Assembly: GCA_032207245.1 (NCBI GenBank)
Contig: CM063510.1
Span: 165,971,574-166,035,573 of the forward strand
DNA: 64,000 nucleotides
From: Pardosa pseudoannulata
Lineage: Eukaryota > Arthropoda > Arachnida > Araneae > Lycosidae
Reading direction: 5' to 3'
Below the pieces are notes generated by a model that did not search any database, was not told where the DNA came from, and was given only the letters and a program-made list of their open reading frames with translations. Below are positions 1-20,478 of this stretch, piece after piece (the first letter of the stretch is position 1; the number at the start of each line of letters is the position of its first letter). The position numbers and the translations under genes are program-made.

Positions 1-391
1 ACGTATGTATGTATATATACTTTGACAAATCCTGATCAAAGAAAACAGCTAAAGAATTATATACAAAACAAATAATTTTTATGCAACTATGTTATTACAT
101 GCTAAATCCTCTTTACTATATACATTTGTACAATGCATGGTTAAACCATAAAATTCAGCAGGTATGACTTTGCCAGAAATCTTTTTAAGTGTCACATTAA
201 ACTAATTCAGGTCAGCAAAGGAAAATAGAGAGAAATAGAGGTGGCGGATTTAAAAAGTATATACAGCTCATTTTGATTGAAATGAAATTGTAATAAAAAC
301 CTCGGCCGACCTATATGAGGAGTAGTAACCCTTAGACCATCATAACTACATAGATCTTAACTACTTATAGACATAAAGTCATTCTTCTTAC

Positions 392-551
392 CCATTTCTT
401 TGAGTAGATCCCACTCATCCTGTAAAAAGGCACCATAATGGCCTCGACGAGCTATTGCTTGAGGACAGCCTAAATTCAAATCAATACCTTCACAATGTTT
501 AGCAGCAAGTTTACATGCTTCAACAAATACATCTGGGTCATTGGCACAAAA
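392..551 (-). CDS. DUS1L: DUS1L exon 2 (tRNA-dihydrouridine synthase, partial gene)
   Basis: Second coding exon of the dihydrouridine synthase gene whose first exon is at 3141-3371. Read on the minus strand it follows a TTGACAG acceptor and ends at a GTAAGAA donor. It joins exon 1 in phase 0 (LIIQ then FCANDPDVF) and leaves one base over. The translation contains [19 protein letters not shown] and [14 protein letters not shown]. In this family the cysteine of the N-x-GCP motif is the catalytic acid that protonates the uracil ring during FMN/NADPH-dependent reduction of uridine. The match to animal DUS1L (D-loop positions 16/17 of cytoplasmic tRNA) is strong. The remaining catalytic barrel, the tRNA-binding helical domain and the stop codon lie left of base 1. 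Confidence 0.93.
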
Positions 552-3140
552 CTGTCAACAAATACGGAATTAGAATAAAAGAATATTTTTTATTTTACAA
601 TCATATACACTATCTAAAGGTGTTTGCAGAGTTCAATAAGTTCAATTCTTATGAATTTAAAAGAATTAATTTCATATATAGATAAATATTTAATGTAGTT
701 AATAATAGAAATAATAAAATACAATAAAATCATCATTTTTAACCCATTAATTTTTAAGCATTAAGTAAGAAAAAAAAAATCTTATGTGAACACAGAATTT
801 TCTTGTATGCCTATTAAATTAAACTGCTGTATCCAAGATCAGAAGGCCCACCAAACCCATTTCAGTTGGCATGCCAAGTGTGGGCGATATCGCCAAATTC
901 TAGAACCCAGTTTTCTGTCAAACCTTGCTCTTCTTTTTGGACTCTTCTTCCACCCCCGAAAAAGTTGGGGGTGTCAATCGGCTCCTTTATTTTAGAGTAT
1001 TGGGGAAAATGACACGTGATTTGAATATCTGATCCTTATTGGTTCCTGTAATTAACAAGACTCCAAGACAGCTGAATTTGGATTTCCTAGAATCCATTTT
1101 GGCCATTATCTGAAGGTTTGTCAATTTCACCTGTGCTCTTGTGGGTTTTTTTTTTTTTTTTTTCATTTTAAATTTAATTTCTTAAGTGTTTAAGCGGGAT
1201 ACTTAAATTAGGTAAGTGGTTTATTTATTTTGTATTTTATGCTTAATTTTCAAAGGGTAACAAGTGATGTTATATTTCACATTTAATTTTTTTATTTTAA
1301 TGCTTTTTGAGCTTTTTTATTCAAAATTGTCTTAATTTAATTCAAAATGAAGCAGAAATATTTTTCAACTATATTATTTTATAGTCTATTACATTGTTAA
1401 AAATGATAGGCTAAATGATAAAAGTAATTTTATTACAACCGTCTACCGTTATTGTTCCAGAAGATCAAGGGGAGCTTTACTTCTCTTAGATAAGAAAAAT
1501 CATTTAACCCCCTTACTTTCTTTAGAATTTTAAGCTAAAAATTTATTATTTATTTAAAACATTTACCCCATTCTTATATTTCCATTTTAAGCTAATAATT
1601 TCTAGAAGTAATTTGTACCATACTTTATTACTTTTTAATCTTTTGATTAGTTTTTAAATAATTTCATTAAATAGCAACCATATTTTATAACTAAATATTT
1701 TATAAGCACAATTGTCTAAATATAATCAACTAATGCTTATATTTTGCTTAACTTACACCTGTTGCAAAAACTTCCCATTGTTTAGTTCAATAAACAGTAT
1801 AAAAGCTCTTGCCAACAAAGGTGTATAAAAGTTTTTGCCAACTTTGCAAGAAAGGCTCTCACTTAAAACTCAACACCAGGCAAAAGTCCTTGATTTCCAT
1901 ACTAATGATGGAGACATTATGGATGTATCCTACATTGAGAAGAAACATGCATCTGTATGATCTGTGAAAAGGCCATTTCAGGAAAAGTAAATTATATGGA
2001 TGATTTCTCATCATATGTCTCATCATCAGTTTTAGATCATTACTTATTTTGTGTATTGTTAAAACATTATTGATGAAACAACAAGCACAATTAAAATTGT
2101 TAAAGCCTTCTTGGGTAAAAGAAGGGAAAGAATGGGTCACATGCAACAATTTAATTTTTAGTTTGGGGAAATTTGGAAGGAATATTAATCTGAATGATAT
2201 ATATCCTTGACTTATTTAGGGTGGTTGGGAAAGTCAAGATTAAGAAAACTAGAATGTGGATATGGATAATATTTAAGAATAAATTTTGATATATTGCTAA
2301 CATATATGCACGGACACTTGCCCTGGGCACGAAAATTTAGCCAAGTGCTTGAAACACATATTAAGTGGGGGGGAATGCAAACTTATGCTACCATCATTAA
2401 GTTTTAATAAATTATTGTACAAGGTAATTTTGTTTGTCATGAACTATATTGTTTCCTATTTACTGTAATTTTACTGTTATTTACCTGATAATTAATTCCC
2501 TCAACAAACCTGGCGCTCTTTTTATCCTATGGGTTATTGCATATTTATAAGTCAGATTATTAGCAACGTATCACTATAAACCATTAAATCATCTCATCAA
2601 TTTAAATTATTTTTAAGTCTATTACTTATTTTCTGCACCACAGAGCTTTTGAGTATGACAATGCAAAAATAAAAAAAAAAAAAAAAATTGGGTCACTCTA
2701 GGTCTTTAAAAGTCCTTAACTTTTAGCATGGCTAAACAGAGATAATAATGATTACTTAAAACGAAAATTTGGTGGTATTGATTTGAATATTACTTTAATG
2801 CTAATTCCTTAAATATGTTTGCTAATTCAATGTTATAACTTTTATATGACTGTAATTATAATAATAACTTGTAGCTGTAAATTTGCAATGGGGGTGGAGG
2901 GCACAAAAATTGGATTGTGCCCTGAATACAAAACTATCTTAGTCAGGCCCTGCATATATATACTTATATATATACATATAAATATACGCACAGATTTTAA
3001 TCTGACAGTTTATATAAATATATTTTAAATTTGAAAATTATACCTGGTAGTTACTTAAATAAAAGTGGTATTACCCACGTTCAAGATATATGAATGTTAC
3101 ACAAACTGATTTTAGACCTAGATAGAAAAAGCATTGTTAC
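552..3140 (-). other. DUS1L intron 1
   Basis: 2.6 kb AT-rich intron with no recognisable exon. It holds a poly-T run at 1147-1163, a poly-A run near 2670, and a small perfect hairpin at 2898-2923 (arms AGGGCACAA / TTGTGCCCT). A locally less AT-rich block at 840-1030 looks like an old transposon, but I cannot assign it to a family. Confidence 0.6.
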
Positions 3141-3371
3141 CTGAATTATAAGAGGTCTATCTTCAGCACAAGACTGTAAACTTTCTTTACGATAACGTGG
3201 ATCTTTTACAAAGACTGAGGCATGGAGCATTGGTGTATAACACAATTCTGCTCCGTATTTGCGACTTAATATTCTCCACGATAACTCGCTTTGATCGACC
3301 ATAGGAGCCACAATAAACCGTGGACTTCCAAGTTTCTCCTTCCAAAATTTATATCCACTATTTTCATGCAT
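3141..3371 (-). CDS. DUS1L: DUS1L exon 1 with start codon
   Basis: First coding exon of DUS1L, 77 codons, from the ATG at 3371-3369 (MHENSG) to a CAG|GTAACA donor. Visible family motifs are [15 protein letters not shown] (residues ~19-33, the FMN-binding start of the TIM barrel), [13 protein letters not shown] (~39-51) and EDRPLIIQ (~70-77). All are in the positions expected near the N-terminus of human DUS1L, and this supports the chosen start. The intron to exon 2 is 2.6 kb. The gene points away from Abi, whose coding start is 2.3 kb to the right on the other strand. No obvious break is present. Confidence 0.94.
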
Positions 3372-11715
<8,344 letters not shown>

Positions 11716-11972
11716 AGAAACCAATCTGATTTATTCTTGCAATTGCACTTTAATCACTGTCAAATATATGTACGCTTGCATTTACTTGTTTATACTTTTC
11801 CTTTTCAACTGAAATATCTAGATCTATTTTATTTTCATGTCATTGTTTTTAAATAAGTGAAATCTTTATCATAAAAATTGCAATTTTAAACAAAATAATA
11901 CTTTTATTACTGTTTATTTAGACTTATATTTCTTGAGTTTTTATTTGATGATAGCTTTTATCGTAAGGAAGG

Positions 11973-12043
<71 letters not shown>

Positions 12044-12849
12044 CATATATATAGTTACATATATACAACATATATATTTATTTATATGGATGAGATTAAT
12101 CATTTCAGTATATTAGAAGATAATACTAGTTTAGTACAAATTACTATATTTTATACATTTAATGTAATTTGTTTATATGTTTTAATAATGAACTTCATAT
12201 ATAAAATAGATGCCATATATTCTTATACAAATTCATATTTATTTGATTTATTTATTTGTTTTAATTAATTTTTTTTAATCTTTGTGTGCAATAAGTCATG
12301 CTTCCTCCCCTTTTTTTTTATTATCAACTTCTGCAGCATTGGTTTCATCTTGAAATTATTTTTGGTTTTTGTGTATTCATCATTTCTTTATTAGAACTGT
12401 GAAAAAAGTTATGTTTATAACCAATTTCAATTTCACAGATTTTTTTTTCTCTATCGACAGATTATGATGACATTAATATGTCATTGGAGCTTTTGGGATA
12501 GATATAAAGTATTCATCTACGGTTCTTTCACAAGAACTTTTAGTAGATGTAATCTCAACTATTTATTTGAACAAATGTATAATTTATTTCATATTTATGG
12601 TTTTACTATAACCATAAAAATTCATCATGTATTGATAATAATTATGATTAAGTAGGGTGATTATGACTGCAGATTTTTCTGAAATCCAGTTTCGTGAAAC
12701 GTTGACTCATTTTTCACTTTGCAATGTATGAAAATGATAAAAGACGAGGTACTTTTCATTAGTTAAGTGAAATTATGAACCAGTTTTTACAAATTTATGC
12801 TATCAAATTATCTTTAGATATTTTGAAAAATATTTTAAATTTTAGTAGC

Positions 12850-12891
<42 letters not shown>

Positions 12892-13404
12892 TTCTGTATG
12901 GCTTCAACCAGGGTGGAAAAGAAATGAGGAAGTATACATACATATATTTTAATTTTCAAAAAAAAAAAAAAAAATTAATTTGAGAATTATACATTTTGCT
13001 TTGCTACAGAAGTTTAAAATATGTATGTATGCATGTGTAATTAGGTTATATTAAGAATTATTTGAAAATGTCAGATTTTTGCGTTACAATAGCTTTTAGG
13101 ATTTTTGAATTGTAGTTACAATCATCCAATGAGTATGTTTAAAAAATTCTTTTCAATATTTTCAAGATATATAATATATTTACTTATGGATTTTAATAAT
13201 AGAATGAATGGTTCATGAATATCTAATATGAATAAAAAAAAATTTGTAGTGCCTTGTGTTTACGATATTTTTTATGAATCATTCATGTCTTAAAAAATTG
13301 TATTTGGGAATGTGCTAAATTTTTTCTTTTGTGTTGAGCTACTTTTGTTCCTTTTATTTACTGGCAACAAAGTGCCCTAATTACTTATTTATAAGATTAA
13401 CATA
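11716..13404. other. Abi 3' flank / probable 3' UTR
   Basis: No further coding. It contains TA microsatellites at 11973-12040 and 12853-12886 and a poly-A tract at 12959-12974. Candidate AATAAA signals occur, for example near 13231, but the true cleavage site cannot be fixed. Short TA-derived reading frames here (repeating Tyr-Ile) are artefacts. Confidence 0.4.
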
Positions 13405-14189
13405 CATGGTTTCCGTGCACCTGGAAAGTCAGGGAAAATCATGGATTTAGACAATAGATTAATTTTGTCATGGAAAGTCTTGATTTTTCAAGTAAAATGA
13501 GTAAAAGTCATGGATCCGCTAAACTACCGATTTTAAAAAAATGCATTGAATTGTTTAATTCTGTTTTTACTTGTCATTTGGCTGAAGTTACTGAGTTTGG
13601 TATTTATGTATTATCCTATTGACCCTATTACCAAGTAAAATTTGTTCACCTAAGAAATTCAAAACAAGAAAGCTTAATGGGTGGATAAATGTATATTATT
13701 GTGGGTTTTTTTTTCTTAAATTGTAGATTAAAATTTTATTAATATAATAATTAATATTTTTTAAAAAAATTTGTTAAGAATTTTGCATAAAATATAAGTT
13801 TATCTCTAGGGATATTGTATATAAACATTATAGGGTTATATTTGGCTATTATTCATGGTCACCTGGATAATACCAAAGTACCCTGAATTCAAATTGGAAA
13901 CATTTTGATTGAAAAATTGCTATATGATTAAACTTAGGTATGTAGATACAACAATTTATTTTTATGTATGTGAGTTTATTAACACTTATAAAGTAAATTT
14001 ATAGCTTTTTTTATGATAAAATTCCTGTAATTTTTCTAAAAGCATATATTTTATTTGTATGTACATCAGAAGTTTTATTCATATATACTTTAACGAAAGC
14101 TTTTTAAAGTCATGGAAAATGATCTGCTAAATCAGGGAAAGTCATGAAAAGTCATGGATTTGAAAAATTTTATTTTGGCAGATATCCTG
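13405..14189 (+). mobile_element. CAGGGT-family DNA transposon, copy 3
   Basis: 785 bp with a perfect 6-bp target duplication, AACATA at 13399-13404 and 14190-14195. It lies downstream of Abi in the same orientation as copies 1 and 2. Confidence 0.88.
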
Positions 14190-14195
14190 AACATA

Positions 14196-15505
14196 CCTAA
14201 TTTATTAGTCCTCACTCTATTTTATATATATATAAATGATCAAAGTATTATGTTGTTTTTCTGCTTTACTTAATTCTGATTGTCACAATCTCAAATCTAT
14301 TGTATAGTATTTATCTAAATACTATTGTATTTTAAATGATTTCTGAAATGCATTCCACTATAGTACTGCTAACTTTAGTCAGTAGTTAACATCTTTATAA
14401 TCTTTAAGATACTCAACTCTGGCTTTTATGTTTCTAATGCACTATGGATTAATGCTTCTAAAAATAACACTGAATAATAGTGTAAAAGATACATCACTGC
14501 CTTTTGCTTCCAGAGTCTGAGTTCTACTGCTATCATAAATTATTTTAATGATGACAATTGGCTTTAATTCCTTTATGACAGTTTGTATACATCATTCTGT
14601 AACTGTCGTGTGTTATGACATACCAATTTACCTTGCAGTTGGTATGCTGTTGCAATACTACAATCTCACAACACCAAAACATTTCACATTATTATAATTT
14701 TAAGAAAAATTTATTAAAAATAAATTTTATGAATTTGTTTTTTTAATTTATACCTGCCAACTTTTATAAATTATGTGTAATAATTATGGTTTTTTTATAG
14801 ACTTATAATAGATCATGAATTCACAATTTTTGGTGCCATGAAAAGGAAATCAAAAATTTAAAAAAAAAAAGACTCAGGATTTTTTACTTTAGTAATTAGT
14901 GAAAATTGAAAAATCTTTAATTATATAACTGATAAAATGATGCATAGATATTATTCTGTGGCATAATTATGCATTTGGCATGGCTGTAGTGATCATTGAA
15001 TGACATTGCCTGGATATTATATTTTGATTGCATATTCATGCCAGTAATCAATTGTGAATTATTTTAAAATATAGAGACCACAAAAATGAAATAAAAAAAA
15101 TCTTATTTATTAAAATTCCAATAATTATGATAATGATCAATATTAATAATTAGTTTAATAATCTCTCTCTCTCTCTGCTCTTATCTGATAGACATTCAGT
15201 TTGAAATAAGTTAATTGTCTATTTGTTTAAACTGAAATTTAATGGAAAATGTTTAACTAATGTTTTATTATATATAATGAATGCATAAAGATTTTATTAG
15301 TTACAATTTTCCTGGATAGGAAAAACTCTCTTAGCTTTGACTAATTACTTGTGGCACTAAATATCAATGAACTAATGGACCAATGTTTTCACCAAATATT
15401 TTACTCGCGTCAATTTTTAAAAGTTTGCAGGCATGCTAATATAATCATAAATACAGATTATTAAGAAAGACTGAAAATTTTATTTAAAATGTAAATGTCA
15501 GGTAA
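14196..15505. other. AT-rich intergenic DNA, nothing recognised
   Basis: No exon-like segment, RNA gene or clear element seen on either strand; only short CT and A runs. Confidence 0.4.
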
Positions 15506-16165
15506 ATAAAATATATGGTTCATTTTTATTAAATATTGCATATGCAAGTATTACCCATTCGATAAATCAACAGAAATTGCAAATGGAAATGCATCATTCA
15601 GCTGCTAGTGACATGGGAGACTGATGCATGTATTTTACACATACGTCTCAAAAGGTTTTTTTTTTTTTTCAGTTCAGCAGAATGTTCACCTAAAAAGATT
15701 AAGCAGTAGCCCATAGTATCAAAGATGTGACTGCTGGGCATTCTATCAATGAAATATTTTTTTTTAAATGCAAACAAATTACTGAATTTGAAAATCCATT
15801 ATTTAATCATTTATATCTAAAACTGTATTAAATAACCTATAAATAAAAATATTTGGCTCATCTTGAATAAATGTTGCGAATATGATACACCCATCTGATA
15901 AATCAATGAAAGTAGTGATGCATTAGTGTATCATTTAGCTGCTAGTGAGGTTTGAAACTAATGCATGTACATTACACACACATCTAAGTTTTTTTTAAAT
16001 AAAGCAGCATGCTGTCCTGAAATGCTTAAGCAGTAGCCCTTGGTACCAAAGATTTGAATCTTGGTCATCTGAAATATTTTTAATAAATATTAACTGAAGT
16101 TCTGAATTTCAAAATCCATAATTTAAACTTTTATACCAAAATGTATGTTAAATTACCTATAGTCT
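15506..16165. repeat. Two-copy degenerate tandem duplication, period ~338 bp
   Basis: The block from about 15506 recurs from about 15846. Shared landmarks are ATAAATCAA, CAT(C/T)TAGCTGCTAGTGA, AATGCATGTA, TTAAGCAGTAGCCC and AAAATCCAT. The copies are about 75-80% alike by eye and non-coding. Confidence 0.7.
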
Positions 16166-16950
16166 TCAAATCTGAGTATTACCAATGGTAAAATTTAGTT
16201 TCAGCGGCCAAAATTTCTTGTTGAAGATGTCCTTCCTTTAAAAATGAGCTTTCTAAATGTGTAGAGAGAAATGCTGTGATCCGGTTCTGATGCCAAATAA
16301 TGTACATTTTCATAAAGTTCATTCTATATATTACACCCTATTATTGAAGATAGCTATTTTATTAAATCTACAAGTGTACGACAGAGAATATTGACCATTT
16401 CTTGTAGTATGCAAAAAAATATTTGTCAGAATTTTTGGTATTATGTTTAAATTTTTGAATATTTTGATATGACTTAGTTCAGATGATATAAGCGATAAAG
16501 AAAATCTGATTAAATTTGTTAGTCTTCTAGGCTTTTAATGTTTCTGAATGTAATTTCATCATATTGCATTTTCTTTATTTTTACAATTTCTCAAAGAGTA
16601 TTTTAAAATTATACTGTTTGTATACATTATTTAAATCTGTTTGCTTTATATATATCTTTTCTTGTGAATGTATAATAAAATATTTCCATGTGTAAATATT
16701 GAAGAAGTTATTAATAAAAGCTATATGATATTACAAAAATGTTGAGTTTAATCAATTTAAAGGAATATTGTTACAGTTGAAGCTTTAAATACATCTGCAT
16801 TTATTTATTTATCTCTTTCATTTCATGCGATTTTGAGAGCTTTTCAATATCAAGATATAAAATCAGAAAGATAGCACAGTGGCTATTCAGGTAGGATACT
16901 TACTTTCAACTTCTTATAGAATAGATTAGCATTGTGTCCAATTTCAAGAA

Positions 16951-17220
16951 CCACAATAGCTCAGTTGACAATGGTGTCATTATTATAACCAGAGGGTTTG
17001 TAAGTTAGGGGCTCGAGCCAGCTAATGATATGCTATGTTCAATAATGGCAGTTGGGTCACATAAAATAGGTTTATAGTCGCAGTGTCCTCCGAAGTTCCT
17101 AAACAATACCTCTAGAGGTGGCATTCCAAGTTTGAAGATCTTCCGCTTGGTCCCTGCTTCTAAATACAAGGACACAGCAACTTGTGTCTAGCAGTCTTTA
17201 AGCTATATGCAGGGATGTTG
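16951..17220 (+). repeat. tRNA-derived SINE, family 2 (sense)
   Basis: Starts with a tRNA-like head (AATAGCTCAGTTGACAATGG as box A, GGGGCTCGAGCC as a weakened box B). The body shares TTGGTCCCTGCTTCTAAAT with the antisense copy at 45775-45997. The head is too decayed to be a working tRNA. Confidence 0.6.
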
Positions 17221-17492
17221 CAGCTGCACCAAACTGATCTGATTTCTGATATCTATGCCCAGCTGCTCCCAAAACAGTATTTTAACAAAATTTGTGCCAC
17301 AGCTGCATCATACCCATTTTACAAATTTATACAGATTTTACACTTTAAAACTTGATTAGTAATTTTGTCAATTCTACTATTTGTTAAATTTCTCCCGCTA
17401 AACGTCACGGAATGCTAGATTTTTTTGGGGGGGGTGGCAGAAAAGCCTTGTTCTTACCTACTTTGTTAAGTACATAAAGGTAAAAGAATTTT

Positions 17493-18566
17493 CAGGGTTT
17501 CCGCGCACCTGGAAAGTCATGGAAAATCATGGATTTAGGCAATGGATTAATTTTGTCATGGATAACCATGATTTTCTAAGTAAAATGAGTAAAAGTCATG
17601 GATCCGCTTAGCTTATTATGTGATAACAATGCCATAACAAATATCAGGCCGCCCGATGAGCAACGTCCTACCCATTTGACCGATCAATGGCTAAAGAGGT
17701 AGGGCGCTGCTCTTCGGCCGAGAAGTTTGTGGGTTTGAATCCCACTGCTAGCATAGATGTTCTCAGCTGTTCGAAAATTCATACTTTGGGAGAAAAAAGG
17801 AAATCTTTACTGTAAAGAGTTACTAGGAGTTTCAGTAAATAAGAAATTTTTAATTTGAGGCATTACATTTTGAGATTTATATAGAAATGTTAATAATTAT
17901 TATTGATTGTTAGACATTAAATATTTTGGCAAAATCATTGCATTTAATTATTTAATTCTATTTTTACTTGTCATTTGGCTGAAGTTACTGAGTTTGGTAG
18001 TTATGTATTACCCCATTGACCATATTGCCAGGTTAAACTTGTTTGCCAAGAAAACTCAAAGCAAGCAAGATTATTAGGTGGGTAAATGTATATTATTTTT
18101 TTTTCTTAAATTATAGATTAAATTTTTATTAATATAATAGTAATTACTATTTAATAAAAATAAAAGATTTTTGTACAAAATATAAGTTTATCTTTAGGGC
18201 TATTATATAAAAGCATTATAGGGTTATCATGTTTGGCTATTATTCATGATCACCTTGATAATACCTAAGTACCCTGAATTCAAATTGGAAATTTTTTTTA
18301 TTGCATTCAGAAAACTGCTATATGATTAAACTTAGGTATGTAGATACTACAATTTATTTACATATACATGAGTTTATAAACATTTATAAAGTATTTTTTA
18401 TCATAAATTCTTGTAATTTCTCTAAAAGCATATATTTTATTTGTATGTACATCAGAAGTTTTATTCATATAAACTTTAGCAAAATATTTTTAAAGTCATG
18501 GAAAATGATCTGCTAAAATCAGGGAAAGTCATGAATTGGAAAAATTTTATTTTCGCAGATACCCTT
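17493..18566 (+). mobile_element. CAGGGT-family DNA transposon, copy 4, with a nested insertion
   Basis: 1074 bp with a perfect 6-bp target duplication AATTTT (17487-17492 and 18567-18572). This copy keeps the least mutated left terminus, CAGGGTTTCCGCGCACCTGG. It shows that the two ends are inverted relatives (CAGGGTTTCCGC versus CAGGGTATCTGCC). A ~330-bp tRNA-like insert interrupts it at ~17609-17935. Confidence 0.85.
17609..17935 (+). repeat. tRNA-like insert with inverted tRNA 5' halves
   Basis: Foreign to the surrounding transposon. On the plus strand it holds a tRNA-like stretch (GGTAGGGCGCTGCTCTTCGG then GTGGGTTTGAATCCCAC, a good box B). Immediately to its left lies an inverted, mutated copy of the same 5' half, head-to-head about GATC near 17683. 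It may be a SINE of a separate family; it is not a plausible functional tRNA. Confidence 0.6.
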
Positions 18567-18572
18567 AATTTT

Positions 18573-18979
18573 CTGCTTCAGCCATACTACCGGTCTTTGG
18601 TGGTACTACTATAGACTCAAGATTGTCCAAAATATCCAAATGAAAATTAAAATTGTGTACTCACCAAAAAGAAATACGGTTAGAGTATGTACAGGAATGG
18701 AAATTTTTTTGCTCTTTTTAAAAGGTCTTTAATCTCACGTTTTTTAAAGGGGGATCTTCACCATTACATTTTCAAAAATTTGATTTTTCAATTTTTACAA
18801 TTTTAAAATTTCTGGATATTTATGAATTTTAAGTGTTTATCAAGGGTCATTTTTCCAATTAACTGAAATAATAACACTCATTAGTATTGAACCAATTTAA
18901 TAAAAAATGTAATTAAAATATCAGAAGGTTAAAGACATAACCAGTTTTATTTATATATATATATATATACACACACATA

Positions 18980-19035
<56 letters not shown>

Positions 19036-19037
19036 TA

Positions 19038-19091
<54 letters not shown>

Positions 19092-19578
19092 GAAACTTTT
19101 AGTAACAATTTACACTATTTGTTGTATGAAATTAAAAGACATTATATGAGGCATTAAGATATTGTTAAATATCAGATTTATTTAAAATATAGACAATACA
19201 AATTATATATTTACATATTGTATACATTTTATAGCTACAAATTATTTAAACCTATAATACAAATATTCTTGCAATTAAAACAAATCTTCTTTTGGTTTGA
19301 CAACAGTCATTATACAGCACAAAAGAAAGTAATACAAGGGTATTTACATCGTAAAGTTTTTTTTAACACATCTTGTTTATCATAAACGTAAATATAATAA
19401 TGAAAGCATAGAATAGTATTTTTAAACTGTAACATACCGTAATAGAACTTCCTTCTGCTCTCAGAAAATAACCAAAACTCAATTGCATTGCCAGATTCAA
19501 ACTTGGAAAAATAAAACTTATTGGGAATGGCAACAATTACATTACATATAGCATATATATTCAAAAAAAATTTTTTTT
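18573..19578. other. Intergenic DNA with TA/CA compound microsatellite
   Basis: 18952-19091 is an alternating (TA)n(CA)nGCA(TA)n(CA)n compound repeat in which the TATA...CACA...TATGCA block is itself duplicated. No gene is seen around it. Confidence 0.7.
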
Positions 19579-20056
19579 TTAATTACGCCCGTTTGAACTC
19601 TTTGGAGCATACAACGCCTTGCAGACCAATAGACAAGAAATTGCCCTGTTAGATGGGAGAGTTGAAAAGGAACCTAAAGAAACAACATCCTGTAGGACAG
19701 GAGAAGGAGGAAGGTTATCTCCATCATTGGAGAGAACACAGAACACAGTTCGGTGAATCAACAAGACCAACTTTGTACAGATGGACCTGAAGAAAATCAT
19801 GTCCAGTCTCAAGGCGGAAACAGGCCACACATATTTTCCTATCCAAAAGAGAAGACCATTTTTTTCCGGAAGTAATATCCCTATAATGGCATAGTCGAGC
19901 CTTAAGAACATGTTCACAGATGGCCTGCTTAACATTTCTTAGAGAGGCACAAGTTATGGGTTGGTGCAGAAAAGAGCTCTCTTTAGCAAGCGCATCCGCA
20001 TGTTCATTCCCAGGCATATCACAGTGGCTAGGGATCCATTGCAGAATACATTTCAA
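19579..20056 (-). pseudogene. Non-LTR retrotransposon RNase H fragment
   Basis: The minus-strand reading frame 20056-19724 contains QWIPSHCDMPGNEHADALAKE, the C-terminal half of an RNase HI domain (H...GNE.AD.LA motif). It is followed by the tail LETGHDFLQVHLYKVGL...NCVLC seen after RNase H in I/R1/Jockey-like LINEs. A frameshift near 19730 passes the reading to a second frame down to about 19579. Reverse transcriptase should lie to the right but is absent; repeats and a mariner fossil lie there instead. Dead fragment. Confidence 0.8.
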
Positions 20057-20105
20057 AAATGAAACAACTGCCTCCCCTTTAGCATATACAAATTGAATTT
20101 ATAAC

Positions 20106-20475
20106 AATGTTAAAGATATCAGGTGTATAATACTGTTAAAGATATCAGATATAAAATACTGTTAAAGATATCAGGTTGCAACAAAAATTTTTCACCAGTA
20201 AAGTTCTTAATAAAGTTAAAAAAATATACATGGAAGCAGTATATAATACTGTTAAAGATATCAGATATAAAATACTGTTAAAGATATCAGGTTGCAACAA
20301 AAATTTTCGACCAGTAAAGTTCTTAATAAAGTTTAAAAAAATATACATGGAAGCAGTATATAATACTGTTAAAGATATCAGATATAAAATACTGTTAAAG
20401 ATATCAGGTTGCAACAAAAATTTTCCACCAGTAAAGTTCTTAATAAAGTTTAAAAAAATATACATGGAAGCAGTA
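20106..20475. repeat. Tandem array of three ~117-bp units
   Basis: Units carrying TTGCAACAAAAATTTT, CAGTAAAGTTCTTAATAAAG and TACATGGAAGCAGTA begin near 20174, 20291 and 20407, with a short AAGATATCAG-type sub-repeat. The array ends within a few bases of the mariner stop codon at 20479. Open reading in several frames follows from the repetition, not from coding. Confidence 0.9.
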
Positions 20476-20478
20476 CCT

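Noticed and set aside
2310..2960. hAT element in DUS1L intron
   Set aside because: GGGCAC(G/A)AAAATT occurs at both places and a hairpin is present, but the ends do not form a consistent TIR and no target duplication was found.
11933..12268. 111-aa hydrophobic protein
   Set aside because: Tyr-Ile repeats come from a TA microsatellite; same for frames at 58010-58249 and 51831-52022.
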